Shown piece by piece: positions 48,180 to 61,923 of a stretch of 64,000 nt of DNA. The translations under genes were made by a program, and so were the position numbers. Location of the stretch: NCBI GenBank assembly GCA_003864495.1, contig ML133379.1:458979-522978 (forward strand), in the 5' to 3' direction. Under the pieces are notes generated by a model. It worked only from the letters and a program-made list of their open reading frames with translations. It searched no databases and had not been told where the DNA came from. Numbering within the stretch: position 1 is the first letter of the stretch; every line of letters begins with the position of its first letter. Source of the stretch: Nemopilema nomurai. Taxonomy: Eukaryota; Cnidaria; Scyphozoa; Rhizostomeae; Rhizostomatidae.

Positions 48180-51100
48180 ACCACGAACGCCAGAAACGAT
48201 GTTTCTCTATCCCATTGCACACAGCGATGTTTCTCTTAAGATTTACACCTATGCCTTCATGTACAAAGCCTACCAAAGTTATAAAGCACAATATAAAATT
48301 AGCTAAATTGAATCATTTAAATTTCGAAATAAATTTCATCTTACAGTTTACTAATTAGTGAAAGGTGATATTATATTATATTCTTTATAGCTAGTATTCT
48401 TTTGGCTACGCTAATGATTTTACTCTGATTAAAGGGTTTCTGAAAGCCCCTAATGATCTTTTATTTATGATGCTAACAGACACATTATTCTGAAAAACTG
48501 TATTTATCTTTCTTTTGGAAATCCACGCAACTATTCTCTAAATCAAATCTAAAGCTGTCTCCATTACATAATCAACGCGATACAACTGCTCCTTTTTACT
48601 TTCTGGAAAAATCATTTTTGGTCAGATATTTCTTGAATGTAGTATGACTAAGTATGTCTTACGGTTAAATACGTGCCGACATTTTCAAGTCAAAACCAGG
48701 TCTTACATTGCTTATCAACACGTGGTAAATTGTTTAGAATTAGGAAAAGGATATTGAAATGATGGGATAGAGAACACTCTTCATTGAAGACCTCTCACTT
48801 AATTGAAGCCTTCTCTGCGTAATGCACAAATAGTGAATTGTTGGGTCGAAATGTGGTCAATATTTAATTGGTAGAAAACTAATTTGGGAATGATGGAATG
48901 GCGGGCTCCTTCAACCCTCTTATGTAATATTAACACTTTTTGTGGTTCAAATCAACTCAAGAGTTATTTCCTGAGTTGTTACTACACAAACATCTGGAGA
49001 ATGAATATAGAAATATGGTTTTTGAATGACAAGGAAAGAAAATGTAATTCATGCAATAAGTCTAAAAAAATCTCAAAACAATGGTAAAATTCAAATCAAA
49101 TTTGCTTGTTTATTACAAGGGGCATTCTTGTTTATATTTGCGAATCTATTTTACATAAAAAAAACCAACATACGATGAAATGTTTTGTTATTGATTCTGG
49201 AATGGTAGCAAAAGAAGCTTTCTTTACAAAACTTTCTGAAGAACCTCAAAATGTTGTCAAACCAAAGTATGACACTGCTTGTTTAATGGAAATGCAGCAT
49301 TTTCATTATCTGTTTTACATCAAAGGAGACTATCGCACGATGAAATGCTTGATTTTGGTTGTGGAATGATAGCAAAGGAAGCTTTCATTACAATTCTTGA
49401 TGAAAATCTCAAAAGATATCAAACCCAAATTTATCAAACTGCACCAAGATGTGATTGTTGATTGCTTCCTTTACAAGTTTTTAAGAAAAACCAATCAAAG
49501 AACACCAGCATATAATGAAAACATTGATTGATGATTATGAAATGATATGAAAGAAGCTCCCTTTACAATTCTTGATGAAAATTACCCTTTATAACACAAG
49601 AAATCCAAATCAAATCAAAGCCACTTGTTCAATGAGTATATATACTTTTAACTTTGTTTTAAATTAAACAACACTAACAATTGATGAATTGTTTGGTTAT
49701 TGATTTTGCCATGATTACAAAAGAAACTTGCTTCGAAACTCTTTGTCAAGAACCTCAAAAAGTTGCAAAACTCAGGTACAACACTGCTTGTTTTATGGAA
49801 CTGCAGTACTTTTACTTTTATTACCCCCAAAAAACACCAACATATGATGAAATGCTTGACTTTTGAGTCTAGAATGATAGGAAAAGAGCTTTTTCTAAAA
49901 CTATAGATGAAGAACCTTAAAGAAGTTACCAAACCCAAGTATAACCTTGCTTATTTCATAGGGAAAATGTCTTTTCACTTTATTTTAAATCAAACTGCAC
50001 CAAGATATGAACAAATGCTTGGTTATTCAGCCTAGAGTGATGGAAAAGCAGATTCCTTTACAAGTCTTGATGAAAAATCAAACAAAGTAAACAATTACTA
50101 ACATAACACTACTTGTTTTATGTCAAAACAGTGTTTACACTCTGTTTAACATCAAGGAACACCAACATATGATGGAAAATTTGATTGATGATTATGAAAT
50201 TATATAAAAAGAAGCCCCCTTTACAACTCTTGATGAAAATTACCCAACACTCTGAATCCAAATCAAATCAAACCTGCTTGTCTGATAAGAATACATAATT
50301 TTAACTTTGCTTTAAATCAAACAACACTATCATATGACGAATTGCTTAATTATGGATTCTGTAAAGATATCAAAAGAAGCTGGCTTTGCATGTCTTGAAG
50401 AAGAACCTCAAAAAGTTGTCACACCCAAGAAAAAAACTTCTTGTTTTATGGAGATGCAGCATTTTCATTCTGTTTTACCAAAAAAACACACTTTCATATG
50501 AAGAAGTGCTTGATTATTGATTCTGGAATGATATCAAAAGACGCTTTCTATGCATGTGTAGATGAAGAATCTTAAAAAATTGTCAGACCCAAGAATAATA
50601 CTACTTGGTTTCTGGGAATGCAGTATTTTAATTTGTTTTACATAAAAACCACTTTTATGTCACGAAATACTTGGTTATTGAATCCAAAATGATTTAAAAA
50701 GAATAATTCTTTCCATGTCCTGAAGAAGATCCACAAAAAGTTATCAAACTTAAGTATAACACTGCTTGCTTTATGGAACTGCAGTTCTTCATATTTTACC
50801 CGCAAATAGCACCAACACATGATGAAATGTATGATTATTGATTCTGGAATGATAGCAAAGTAAGCTTTCTTTACAACTCTTGATGAAAATCACCCAACAC
50901 TAGGAATCCAAATCAAATCAAAATGCTTACTAAGAATACAGAATTTTAATTTTGTTTTGAATCAACAACACAATCATATGACAAATTGCTTGATTGTTGA
51001 TTTTGTCATGATTACAACAGAAGCTTACTTTAAAACCCTTTATAAAGAGCCATAAAAAAGTTATCAAACCTAAGTACAACTACAACCTTGCCCTTTTCAT

Positions 51101-52564
51101 GGAAATACAGTGTTTTCACTTCATTTTACATCAAACTGCATAAAGGTACGAAGAAATGCTAGGTTATTGAGTGTAGAATGATGAGACAAGGCTTGGTGCA
51201 AAATCAAACAAAGGTAATAAGTCATAATATAACACTACTTGATTTATTGGAATACAATGTTTTCACTTTACTTTACATCAAACAACACTATCATATAATG
51301 AAATGCTTAACTTTTCTCTCAAAAATGATAGAGGAGGAAGCTTCCTTTACATCTTTTGATGAACAATCTCAAATAAGTTATAAAACCCAAGAATAAAACA
51401 ATGCTTGTTTTATGGAAATGGACTATTTTCACTTTGTTTTAAATCAAACAACACCCATATATGATGAATTGCTTGTTGTTGATTCTCGAATGATTCTACC
51501 AAAAGAAGCTTCCTATGCAAATCTTGATGAAAACCTGATGAAAGAATCAAACCAAACTATGACACTGCTTGACATTTCGGATTACTACAGCGTTTTAACT
51601 TTCTTTTTCATCACTGTATATATGATGAAAGTATTGGTTGATTGGATATATGATAGCAAAAAAAGCTCCCTTCACGGCTCTTGATGAAATTTACTAAACA
51701 CTAGGAATCAGAATCAAGTCAAAACTATCTTTTTATTGATAATACAGAATTTCAACTTTGTTTTACATCAATTCAACATCAACACATGGTAAACTGTCTT
51801 AACGTTGGTTATAAAATGATAGGAAAGTATCAAAATCAAGTCATAGATTGATAGCTTTCAGGAAATTTTAGTTTTATGAAATCGTTTGTCCTCACAACAA
51901 CCCAAAAATATGGTGAACTTTTAGAAAGTTGGCTCTAGAATGATAGGAATGAGAACTTTATTCACATCTCTTAAAGAAAATCGAAAAGCTGTGGTGAGAA
52001 AGTGCTTCAAAGAGTGCCCTAAAATCCACTTTTGTTAGATTGGATGGAAAACTTTCTAAGTCACCATTCTATTTGAATTCCACACATTTTATTGCCAACA
52101 AAGAGTCCAGAACTGCTGGTTTTGTGAAATGGTGTGTTAAAAATTTAATTTTACCTACCAGAAATGAGGTTGAGACTGACACAGGTAATGGTAAATAGGT
52201 TGAGCCTTCATTTTAGAATATAATGCTTTCTTCACTTCCCAATAAAAACTAATATTCACAGTGTTCAAAGACAAGTCTCAAGTTGCTTCTTTCAAAACTT
52301 ATTTTGCATGCATTACAGAACCACAGTATTAAAAAGCTTCTCTAAATGTTACCAAGCCAACCCACCACATGTTTCAGTGTTTCTGGACGGAAACCTTCAG
52401 ATCACAGTTAAGGTTAAGCTGAAACAATCAGTAACTATTTAAGCTATAGGTATGCTCATTTTAATGTTGGGTTGGTCTACGCAGAAAGCAAACAAGCCAT
52501 TGAAAATTCGAGTGATCGATGCAGCCAACAAGGCTTGTCAAGACAAGATATCCAACTATTTGGT
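48180..52564. repeat. H3-H1 spacer, type B, with ~165-bp satellite, unit 4 to 5
   Basis: The longest spacer (4.4 kb). Satellite monomers fill about 49100-51640. Anchored on the TTTACATCAA-like motif, successive copies start near 50145, 50311, 50474, 50638, 50795, 50956, 51125, 51272, 51438 and 51606 (steps of 147-169 bp). Other shared blocks are AACACTGCTTGTTTTATGG, GATGAAATGCTTGATTATTG and AAGAAGCTTCCTTTACAAC. No gene seen. Confidence 0.75.
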
Positions 52565-52580
52565 AGCTTTTAAAAAAGCT
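52565..52580 (-). terminator. histone 3' stem-loop of H1, unit 5
   Basis: Minus-strand AGCTTTTTTAAAAGCT, 55 bp past the H1 stop. Confidence 0.9.
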
Positions 52581-52635
52581 GTTTTGCATGGACAGGATGG
52601 CGCACTAAGACGAACATGTCTGGAGAACTGAGCCC

Positions 52636-53266
52636 TCAGTTCTTCGACTTGCTGGCCTTGGATTTCTTTGCAGCAGGTGACTTTGCCGTCTTCTTAGCTG
52701 CAGCCTTTTTCGGTTTGCTCTTTCCAGCCACCGAAGCCTTCTTGCTTGCAGCAGCCTTTGGTTTCTTGGCTACTTTAGCTTTGGGCTTCTTGGGGACTTG
52801 CTAGCACCAGTTGCTTTCTTCGCTGTCGTTGCCTTCTTTTTCGCGGGACTCTTCTTCACTGAGCTGGTACTGGCCTTTTTAGCCTGCGTACTCTTCTTAG
52901 CCTGTGCTGCTGGCTTTTTCACAGCTTTCTTTGCTGCACCGGCTTCTTTTCTGCTGCTGCTTTCTTCGCGGCGACAGGTAGCTTGAACGACCCCGAAGCT
53001 CCCACCCCCTTCGTCTGCACGAGTGAGCCCGATGCGACAAGTTTCTTCAAGGAAGCCTTCAGGTTTCTCTTCAAAGCGCTCTCATCACCAAGGCCTTTGT
53101 AATTAGCCTGCAAATACTTGGCAATCTTCTGCCTCGACGAGCCGTTTCTTTCCTTCAGGCTTCTGATTGCCTCCGCGATCATGTCCTTGTATGCAGGATG
53201 AGCAGCCGGCTTCTTGGGTGCTGCTGCCTTTTTGGTTTTCTTAGGTGACGCCGCAGATGAATCCAT
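52636..53266 (-). pseudogene. H1: linker histone H1, unit 5 (two frameshifts)
   Basis: The N-tail and globular domain are whole here (MDSSAAS... through GSFKLPVAAKKAAAEKKPV), the only copy in which they are. One base is then missing near 52937 (GCTGCACCGGC) and one near 52793 (a run of four G instead of five), so the C-tail is out of frame in two segments. A translated product would be a globular domain with an abnormal tail. Confidence 0.88.
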
Positions 53267-53450
53267 AACGATATCTTTTTTTGGAAATGAGCAAATGGTT
53301 CGACAATCTAACGTAAAGTTCTTCGCAACTGCGACACAAAACTGGATGCCCTCCTTCACTTTGGTCAACGATTCAAAATCATTTTGCATCTAGGCGCCAA
53401 AAGTCCACGTGATCGCTGACTGCTCAGGCCAAAATGGCCGTCGATGTTGT
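53267..53450 (-). promoter_or_regulatory. H1 promoter, unit 5
   Basis: GGCGCC at 53393-53398 and CACGTG at 53406-53411. Confidence 0.5.
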
Positions 53451-54916
53451 GCTTCTTTGCCAACATTAATTGGCACAAAGTCATTGAATCAACGCAGACA
53501 GATTATTCAAAGTATCGAAATAAAACTCACTATGTATTAATGTCTTCATTAATGTTACTTTTGAGTGGTACAGGGGATACCTTTGAATGAAATTCTGCAC
53601 ATCGTGTTGTGTTGTTGGGAAATGCCTATATTCCCCGTTCAACAAGATTAGTTCCCTCCCTCACCATACTTCGAAATTATGTTTGATGGCAGTTTTTGAG
53701 ACCCCCAAACAGTGGCCTGCTGAACAAACTGCACAAACTTTTCGAAAATTTAGGGATCACGAAAAACCAAGTTGAAATTCGGATTGAGGAAGCACAAGTC
53801 TTGATGCCAGACATGATCTGTCATTACAAACTTCGAGTAGGCCAAATGAAGCTGATTCCGAAAAAGCTGACAATATGCTGAGGAAATAGACCGTAATGCA
53901 TAATTATTTTGAAATTTAGAAAGTAGCACTCATTTTGAGCAGTGGACATTGTCATTTTGATCTTATAACATTTCTTCACTGTAAAAAAGGGTATGAAGGT
54001 TTTCGTAAATATTGTTTAACAAGGCAAATTAACTGATTTTGATATGATGTACACGAGTTTGTATGTTAACATGTTGGCCTTGCAATTTTGGGTCAATGCC
54101 GATTTCTAGACTTGGCTATTTTATGGTGAAGATGGCAGGAAAGCATTGAAAAGGTCAATACATGGCTCAACATGATGGTCCCTCCAGGAGTGTTTAAAAA
54201 GAATTTGCTGAAAATGGGCTTTGTATCAAAAACTTGGAAAAAGTTATTCTTGAAAATGCTAGCTAGAATATTTTCCTTGGCTGAATTTGGGCTTTCCATA
54301 AAATATGTTGGGGCTATCCTCCTGACTTTGTAGATCATAAAACACTTCATCTCTGATCTTATTTTTGAAACTATTGATGTTTGATGGTAGATGTGCAGTT
54401 TCTAGTTTAGGTGGTAGACTGATCCAAATTTATGGGCAACATATGAGAGGTGAATTTGCCCCATGTTTTTCTCTGGGAAAGGTAGACTCAGTTTGCTTTT
54501 AGATCTGAGAGTGATTCAGCTCTGGCCAACAAGTAAGAACAAAATTCAATCACTGATATGTAGGGTGGGACTGAAGTATGAAAAAAGTTGAAAACCTGTT
54601 ATTCAGATTCAATCAAAACCTGATGAAAACATTTATTTTGTGCTGCCTGTGTCGTTAATTATTTGTGGTTCAGAATGGGAACGGAACACTTCTTGCCTTG
54701 TCAAACATGCGAGCACCAGTTCTCAAAAGCACGAGACTGTAGATATATCTTATCTTCGTTTCCCCTTTCGGTTTTAGTTGATTAGAACAACCCAGGGCGA
54801 TGGCACTTTATCGTCTTTGTAGTGAAACAAGACAAAAATGTTAAGGAAAGAATTTGAAGAGAGAGGGAAACAATACGTGTGCATTCAAGGTTGAGGAAAA
54901 AATTGGCGAATTTGGT
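53451..54916. other. H1-H2B intergenic spacer, unit 5
   Basis: High-identity copy of the unit 1 spacer with small deletions near 54160 and 54210. No supported gene. Confidence 0.55.
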
Positions 54917-54932
54917 AGCTTTTAAAAAAGCT
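54917..54932 (-). terminator. histone 3' stem-loop of H2B, unit 5
   Basis: Minus-strand AGCTTTTTTAAAAGCT, 61 bp past the stop. Confidence 0.9.
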
Positions 54933-54993
54933 GTTTTTTTGTCGACCGTTTGAGAGCAGAATGAAGCAAACTCTCCAGGGCAGGTCAGGTAGT

Positions 54994-55401
54994 TTACTTG
55001 CTGGACGTGTACTTGGTGACGGCCTTGGTGCCCTCGCTGACAGCATGCTTGGCAAGTTCACCGGGAAGGAGAAGTCGGACAGATGTCTGGATTTCCCTCG
55101 AAGTGATCGTCGCCTTCTTGTTGTAGTGGGCAAGTCGCGAGGCTTCTTGAGCGATCCTCTCGAAAATGTCGTTGACAAACGAGTTCATGATGCTCATGGC
55201 CTTGCTGGAAATTCCCGTGTCAGGGTGGACTTGTTTGAGCACCTTGTAGATGTAGATAGAGTAGCTTTCCTTGCGCTTCTTCGTCCTTTTCTTTTCTCCT
55301 GAGCCGGCCTTGCCACCCTTTTTACCAACTCCTGCTTTCTTCTCTCCCTTCTTGGCGACCTTTGGGGCCTGTTTTCCTCCTTTAGCTGGGGCGTCAGACA
55401 T
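54994..55401 (-). CDS. H2B: histone H2B, unit 5
   Basis: Intact 135-aa H2B, identical protein. Divergent from the damaged H2A at 55738. Confidence 0.98.
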   Translation of the reverse strand: MSDAPAKGGKQAPKVAKKGEKKAGVGKKGGKAGSGEKKRTKKRKESYSIYIYKVLKQVHPDTGISSKAMSIMNSFVNDIFERIAQEASRLAHYNKKATITSREIQTSVRLLLPGELAKHAVSEGTKAVTKYTSSK

Positions 55402-55737
55402 GTTTGCGACTTTTCTCTTAAAAATTCACTCAACTCTCGATTCGAGACAAGCAAGTTCGGTTTGATGGTTTGGCGCCAAGGCACGCTTGCTTTATTCGAG
55501 TCCAGCTCGCCTTGCCATCGAGAATGAGCCCGAAGACCGCGTGACCGACCAGGGTCGCAGCCGATTGGCTGTCTTCGCCTGGTTCGTCGAAATGGCCGAC
55601 TCGAGCAGGCGACGATTGGCGCGTTTCGAATGAATGCCGCTTTGAAATGTTGCTTTTGGCGGGTACTACTAGCAATCGTTCCCTTGCACTTTAGCAGTCA
55701 AGTCAACTCGATTAGAAAATCTGTTATTATAGAAATC
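55402..55737. promoter_or_regulatory. H2B/H2A divergent promoter, unit 5
   Basis: GGCGCC at 55472-55477; ATTGG boxes and TTTTGGCGGG retained toward H2A. Confidence 0.6.
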
Positions 55738-56119
55738 ATGTCTGGACGTGGAAAAGGTGGAAAAGCCAAGGCTAAGGCGAGATCTAGGACATCCAGAGCT
55801 GGATTACAGTTTCCAGTCGGACGTATCCACCGATTGTTGAGGAAGGGCAACTATGCCGAGCGAGTTGGCTCTGGGGCTCCCGTCTATTTGGCAGCCGTAC
55901 TCGAGTATCTGTCTGCTGAAATCTTGGAGTTGGCTGGCAATGCAGCAAGAGACAACAAGAAGTCAAGAATCATCCCGTCACTTGCAGCTCGCCATCAGGA
56001 ACGACGAGGAGTTGAACAAGTTGCTGAGTGGAGTCACCATTGCACAGGGTGGTGTCTTGCCCAACATTCAGGCAGTGCTTCTTCCAAAGAAGACTGAGAC
56101 GAAGGCCGCCAAATCATAA
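55738..56119 (+). pseudogene. H2A: histone H2A, unit 5 (one frameshift)
   Basis: The gene is 382 bp instead of 384. Two bases are missing near 55975 (ATCCCGTCAC against ATCCCTCGTCAC), after KKSRIIP, so the last third ([12 protein letters not shown] to KAAKS) is out of frame. The result would lack the C-terminal half of the docking domain. Confidence 0.88.
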
Positions 56120-56163
56120 GTCGCTTCGGTTGGCCATCTCTGGTTATCTTTGCATTGAAAAAC

Positions 56164-56179
56164 GGTTTTTTTAAAAACC
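56164..56179 (+). terminator. histone 3' stem-loop of H2A, unit 5
   Basis: GGTTTTTTTAAAAACC, 44 bp past the stop. Confidence 0.92.
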
Positions 56180-58918
56180 ACCAAAGATGCTAAAATTGGT
56201 TTACCTTCTTGTGACACACACGACATACTTACTCTTACTGATAAAAATTTTGTCCTAATTCCTAGTTACTGGTTTACGAAGATTTCTTTCCTTCATAACT
56301 GCGCCGATATATTTATTTATATATTTCTCCACATGACTGTATATTTACATATGCGTTGTTGCATGTACTTCATATTGGACATGTTGGGGTCGATATTGAG
56401 CGAGAACCCTCAATGGGAAAAAGCGAAGACGATGTTTGTACTAAATGAAAGTGTGTTTGTTTCAAATGAAAGTATCTCTATCCGGACACGTTCACGATTA
56501 GTTGATCTCTCTCTTTTTGAATCTGAGAAGTCGAATTCATCAACATTAAGCTTGTCTGACCTTCTCTTGAAGAGGTTGAAATGATTCGACGTGCATTTAT
56601 CTACAGAGCCTATAATCCAAATATCTACAGATCATATTTACATGTTGTTTTACATCAAAACGCATCAAGATGTGATTTCCTGCTTCATTGTTGATTCTGA
56701 AGTAATAGCAAAACACTGATTGTTTTATGAGAATACAGTGTTTCAACTTTGTTTACATCGAAAAACACAAAACTATGATGACATGGCTTATTGTTGATTC
56801 TGAAATGATAGCGAAAAACTTCCGTTGCAAGTTAGAAAAAAAAACTTACGCTTGTCTGACCTTCTCTTGAAGAGGCTTGAAATGTTTGACGTGCATTTAT
56901 CTACAGAGCCCATAACCCAAATATAACACTTCAAGTTTCATGAGAATTTATCATATTTACATGCTGTTTTACATCAAAACGCATCAAGATGTGATTACAT
57001 GCTATATTGTTGATTATGAAGTGATAGCAAAAAAGCTTCCTTTTTTAAGGAAACCCCAATAAAGTTATCAATTCCAGGTATTAAACTGCTTTTTTATGAG
57101 AATACAGTGTTTTAACTTTGTATACATTGGAAAACACCAAACTATGATGACATGGCTTATTGTAGATTCTGAAATGATGGCAAAAAACTTACTTTACAAT
57201 TTTTGAAGAAAAACCAAACACTGCTTGTTTCATGGCAAAACAGTGTTTTCACTCTGTTTTACATCAAAGAACACCAGCATATTATGAAACCTTAATTGAT
57301 GATTATTAAATGATATGAAAAGAATCTCCCTTTACAACTCTTGTTGGAAATTACCCAACACTAGGAATCCAAATTAAATCAAAGCTACTTGTCTAATATG
57401 AATGAAATGAAATGCTTGATTATTGATTCTGGAATGTAGAAGTAAACCCAAGTATAACCCTACTTATTTCATGGAAATACAGTGTTTTTGCATCATTTTA
57501 CATCAAACTGCACCAAGATATGAAGAAATTCTTGGTTATTGAGTCTACAATGATAAAAAACAGCTTCCTTGACAAGATTTGATGGAAAGTCAAACAAAGT
57601 AAACAAGTGCTAATAAAACACTGCTTGTTTTATTGGAATACAATGTTTTCACTTTGTTTTACGTCAAACAACACTATCATATAATGAAGTGCTTAACTTT
57701 CCCCTCAAAAATTGATAGAGGTGCAATCTTCTTTTACATCTTTTGATGAACAATCTCAAAAAAGTTCTCAAAGCCAAGAATAAAACACAGCATGTTTTAT
57801 GGAAATGGAGTATTTTCACTTTGTTTTAAATCAAACAACACCATTATATGATGATTTGCTTGATTGTTGATTCTGGAATGATTCTAGCAAAAGCAGCTTC
57901 CTATGCAAATCTTGATGAAAACCTCAAAAAGTTATCAAACAAAAAATAACACTGCCTGTTATTTGGTAAAACTACAATGTTTTAACTTTCTTTTACATCA
58001 ATGGACATATGATGAAAGTATTGGTTGATTAGATGGAATGATAGCAAAAGAAGCTCCCTTTACAACTTCCAATGAAAATTACTAGACACTAGGAATCAGA
58101 ATCAAGTCAAAACTACCTTTTTATTGATATGACCTAATTTCAACTTTGTTATACATCAATTCAATATCAACGCATGGTAAACTGTCTTAAAGTTGGTTAT
58201 AAAATGATAGGAAAGTATCAAAATCAAGTCCTAGATTGATTGCTTTCACGGAATTTAGTTTTAGGAAATTGTTTGTCCTCACAAAAACACAAAAATATGG
58301 TGAATTTTTAGAAACTTGGTTCTAGAATGATAGGAATAAGAACTTTATTCACATCTCTCGAAGCAAATCAAATAGCTGTGGTGAAAAGGTGCTTTTTCAA
58401 TCTGAGAAGTCGAATATTGTCTGACTTTCTCTTGAAGCGGCTTGAAATGTGTTCATCTTCATTTCTCTATAGAGCCTTGAGGGGGAAAGAGCTAGCTCAT
58501 CAGCCCCAGTGCTCCAAACTAAAAACAGTGACAAACTCAAACCGAAAAAGCCAATATATATTTCAACATGATCTGCTAAGTGGTGAACTATTTTCTTCGT
58601 ACAAACACCATCAACACTATGCACGACAGACTGTTGATCAACTGACAAATGAGACCAAAATTTGTCACCGATACGATGGAGTAATTTTGGAAAGGAAGTT
58701 TTCTAATAACAAAACCGACACATTATATGGCTAGAACGGCGCTCTTTTCCTGTCACCTAGAAGGGAGGTACGTTGGACTAATAATTTACTGGCACAATGC
58801 CCCGATACTTGTGATCGATGAAATGTGTAGCAACTGAACTTAAAGCAGAAATAATGACATCCTTTTAAAATCGTGTGCAGCTATGAGGCCCAAATCAGGC
58901 AACTTTGGCATTTTTGGT
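56180..58918. repeat. H2A-H4 spacer with satellite, unit 5
   Basis: About 2.7 kb. The left third follows unit 3 and the rest follows unit 2 closely. It is satellite from about 56640 to 58290, then the conserved 58320-58740 segment. No gene supported. Confidence 0.6.
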
Positions 58919-58934
58919 AGCTTTTAAAAAAGCT
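58919..58934 (-). terminator. histone 3' stem-loop of H4, unit 5
   Basis: Minus-strand AGCTTTTTTAAAAGCT, 66 bp past the H4 stop. Confidence 0.9.
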
Positions 58935-59000
58935 GTTTTTCTGTGTGCTTGCATATGGACGATTCTTGATTGCCGGACAGGAAGGACCAGCAACATGAAT

Positions 59001-60435
<1,435 letters not shown>

Positions 60436-60481
60436 GCAACTCACTCCATCACATCTTGACGGATGAGATTTCGTTTCAAAC

Positions 60482-60497
60482 GGTTTTTTTAAAAACC
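60482..60497 (+). terminator. histone 3' stem-loop of H3, unit 5
   Basis: GGTTTTTTTAAAAACC, 46 bp past the stop. Confidence 0.92.
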
Positions 60498-60727
60498 ACC
60501 ACGAACGCCAGAAACGATGTTTCTCTATCCCGTTGCACACAGCGATATTGAAGATACCTGAAGAAAAATCACATCTACATTTATTTTAACAATTCCACAT
60601 AAAAGTTCTCAAAATCAGATCCAAAATTGCCTTTCATGAAATGAACAAAGAGATACGGATTTTTTAACATCATGTGTTTAAAAGAAGCATCACTGCAATT
60701 GAAATATAAATTAAAATAATTCCTGAT

Positions 60728-61081
60728 TGTAACGGTTGGCTTTAGTGTGTGATATGTTTTGTAATATCTCAGTTGCGTGTTATAGTCACATGTGCTGTTG
60801 AGTCCTGTTGTGTCAGTTAACGCCTTTCTAATGGCAATGTGTTTGTCTGTCAACATGTATTGTGCCTTTTGTATTGTGATCTTAATTACCTTCCGTTCAT
60901 GTTATGTGTGTGCGTTGTTCACTTTAGCGTTAGTCTTGCTGTTGAACGAATAAAGACAACATCAGAATAGAGTCTCTCTCGTGTCATACTTATTCGGGGC
61001 TTAGGCCATTGGCCTAGCCCCATCGCGTCGAACTGTCTCTTCACCATCATAAGAAGAACCCGACTAACATTAAACGTTACA
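60728..61081 (+). repeat. 5' LTR
   Basis: 354 bp, TG...CA, with perfect 7-bp terminal inverted repeats TGTAACG/CGTTACA. Confidence 0.88.
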
Positions 61082-61568
61082 TTTGGTGACAGAGAGGGAT
61101 GGTGGTGAAGAGAGGGATGGACGTCGGAAGCAGAGTAATAAGTTGTTTCATTCGCGGTGGTGAAGAGAGAGGTCTGTCTTTTGCTTCAAACTAACGATCT
61201 TTTCAATTTGGCTGATTATTAATTAAAGTTGGGCTCAAGACCACTGTTGCTGACATCACTTATCGGAGAAAATAATACGCAACAATGACATTCAAGGGAA
61301 ATCAGACGACGCCATTATTTTTGTAACATAGGAAGTGGGTGCTGGCCATGAAGGGTTGCAGCAGGAGGACGGAGGATCCTCCCAATTAGACGTTTATTTT
61401 CAAAGATGCTGTTTTGAAGCTGGGAACACCAAGTGATGTTGTAGGCACTACCTTTGCTTGCCGGTTTATGCCTCCGGGCCTTAATGACTCTTTGGACCTT
61501 TTATTTTTAGTCGTCTGTTTCTAGAAATGTTCATTTTAACGTATTTACTTTTTGTAGAGAGGGGATGA

Positions 61569-61923
61569 TGTAACGGTTGGCTTTAGTGTGTGATATGTTT
61601 TGTAATATCTCAGTTGCGTGTTATAGTCACATGTGCTTGTTGAGTCCTGTTGTGTCAGTTAACGCCTTTCTAATGGCAATGTGTTTGTCTGTCAACATGT
61701 ATTGTGCCTTTTGTATTGTGATCTTAATTACCTTCCGTTCATGTTATGTGTGTGCGTTGTTCACTTTAGCGTTAGTCTTGCTGTTGAACGAATAAAGACA
61801 ACATCAGAATAGAGTCTCTCTCGTGTCATACTTATTCGGGGCTTAGGCCATTGGCCTAGCCCCATCGCGTCGAACTGTCTCTTCACCATCATAAGAAGAA
61901 CCCGACTAACATTAAACGTTACA
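61569..61923 (+). repeat. 3' LTR
   Basis: 355 bp, near-identical to the 5' LTR, so the insertion is recent. Confidence 0.88.

Larger units (their letters stand above)
60728..61923 (+). mobile_element. non-autonomous LTR retrotransposon (TRIM-like), 1196 bp
   Basis: Two direct repeats, 60728-61081 (354 bp) and 61569-61923 (355 bp), apparently differing by one inserted base. Each begins TGTAACG and ends CGTTACA. A 4-bp target duplication TGAT flanks the element (60724-60727, 61924-61927); the empty site in 6190-8058 reads CCTGATTTTAT. Right after the 5' LTR is TTTGGTGACAGAGAGGG, a plausible tRNA primer site, and just before the 3' LTR is a purine run AGAGAGGGGATGA. The 487-bp interior has no gag or pol. 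LTRs carry AATAAA and a GGGGCTTAGGCCA hairpin. Confidence 0.88.

Noticed and set aside
49100..51640. CRISPR-like regular repeats
   Set aside because: Monomers are about 165 bp, degenerate and contiguous without unique spacers; this is a eukaryotic satellite.
61577..61795. 72-codon frame inside the 3' LTR
   Set aside because: It lies in repeat sequence, is open by chance and has no gag or pol similarity.
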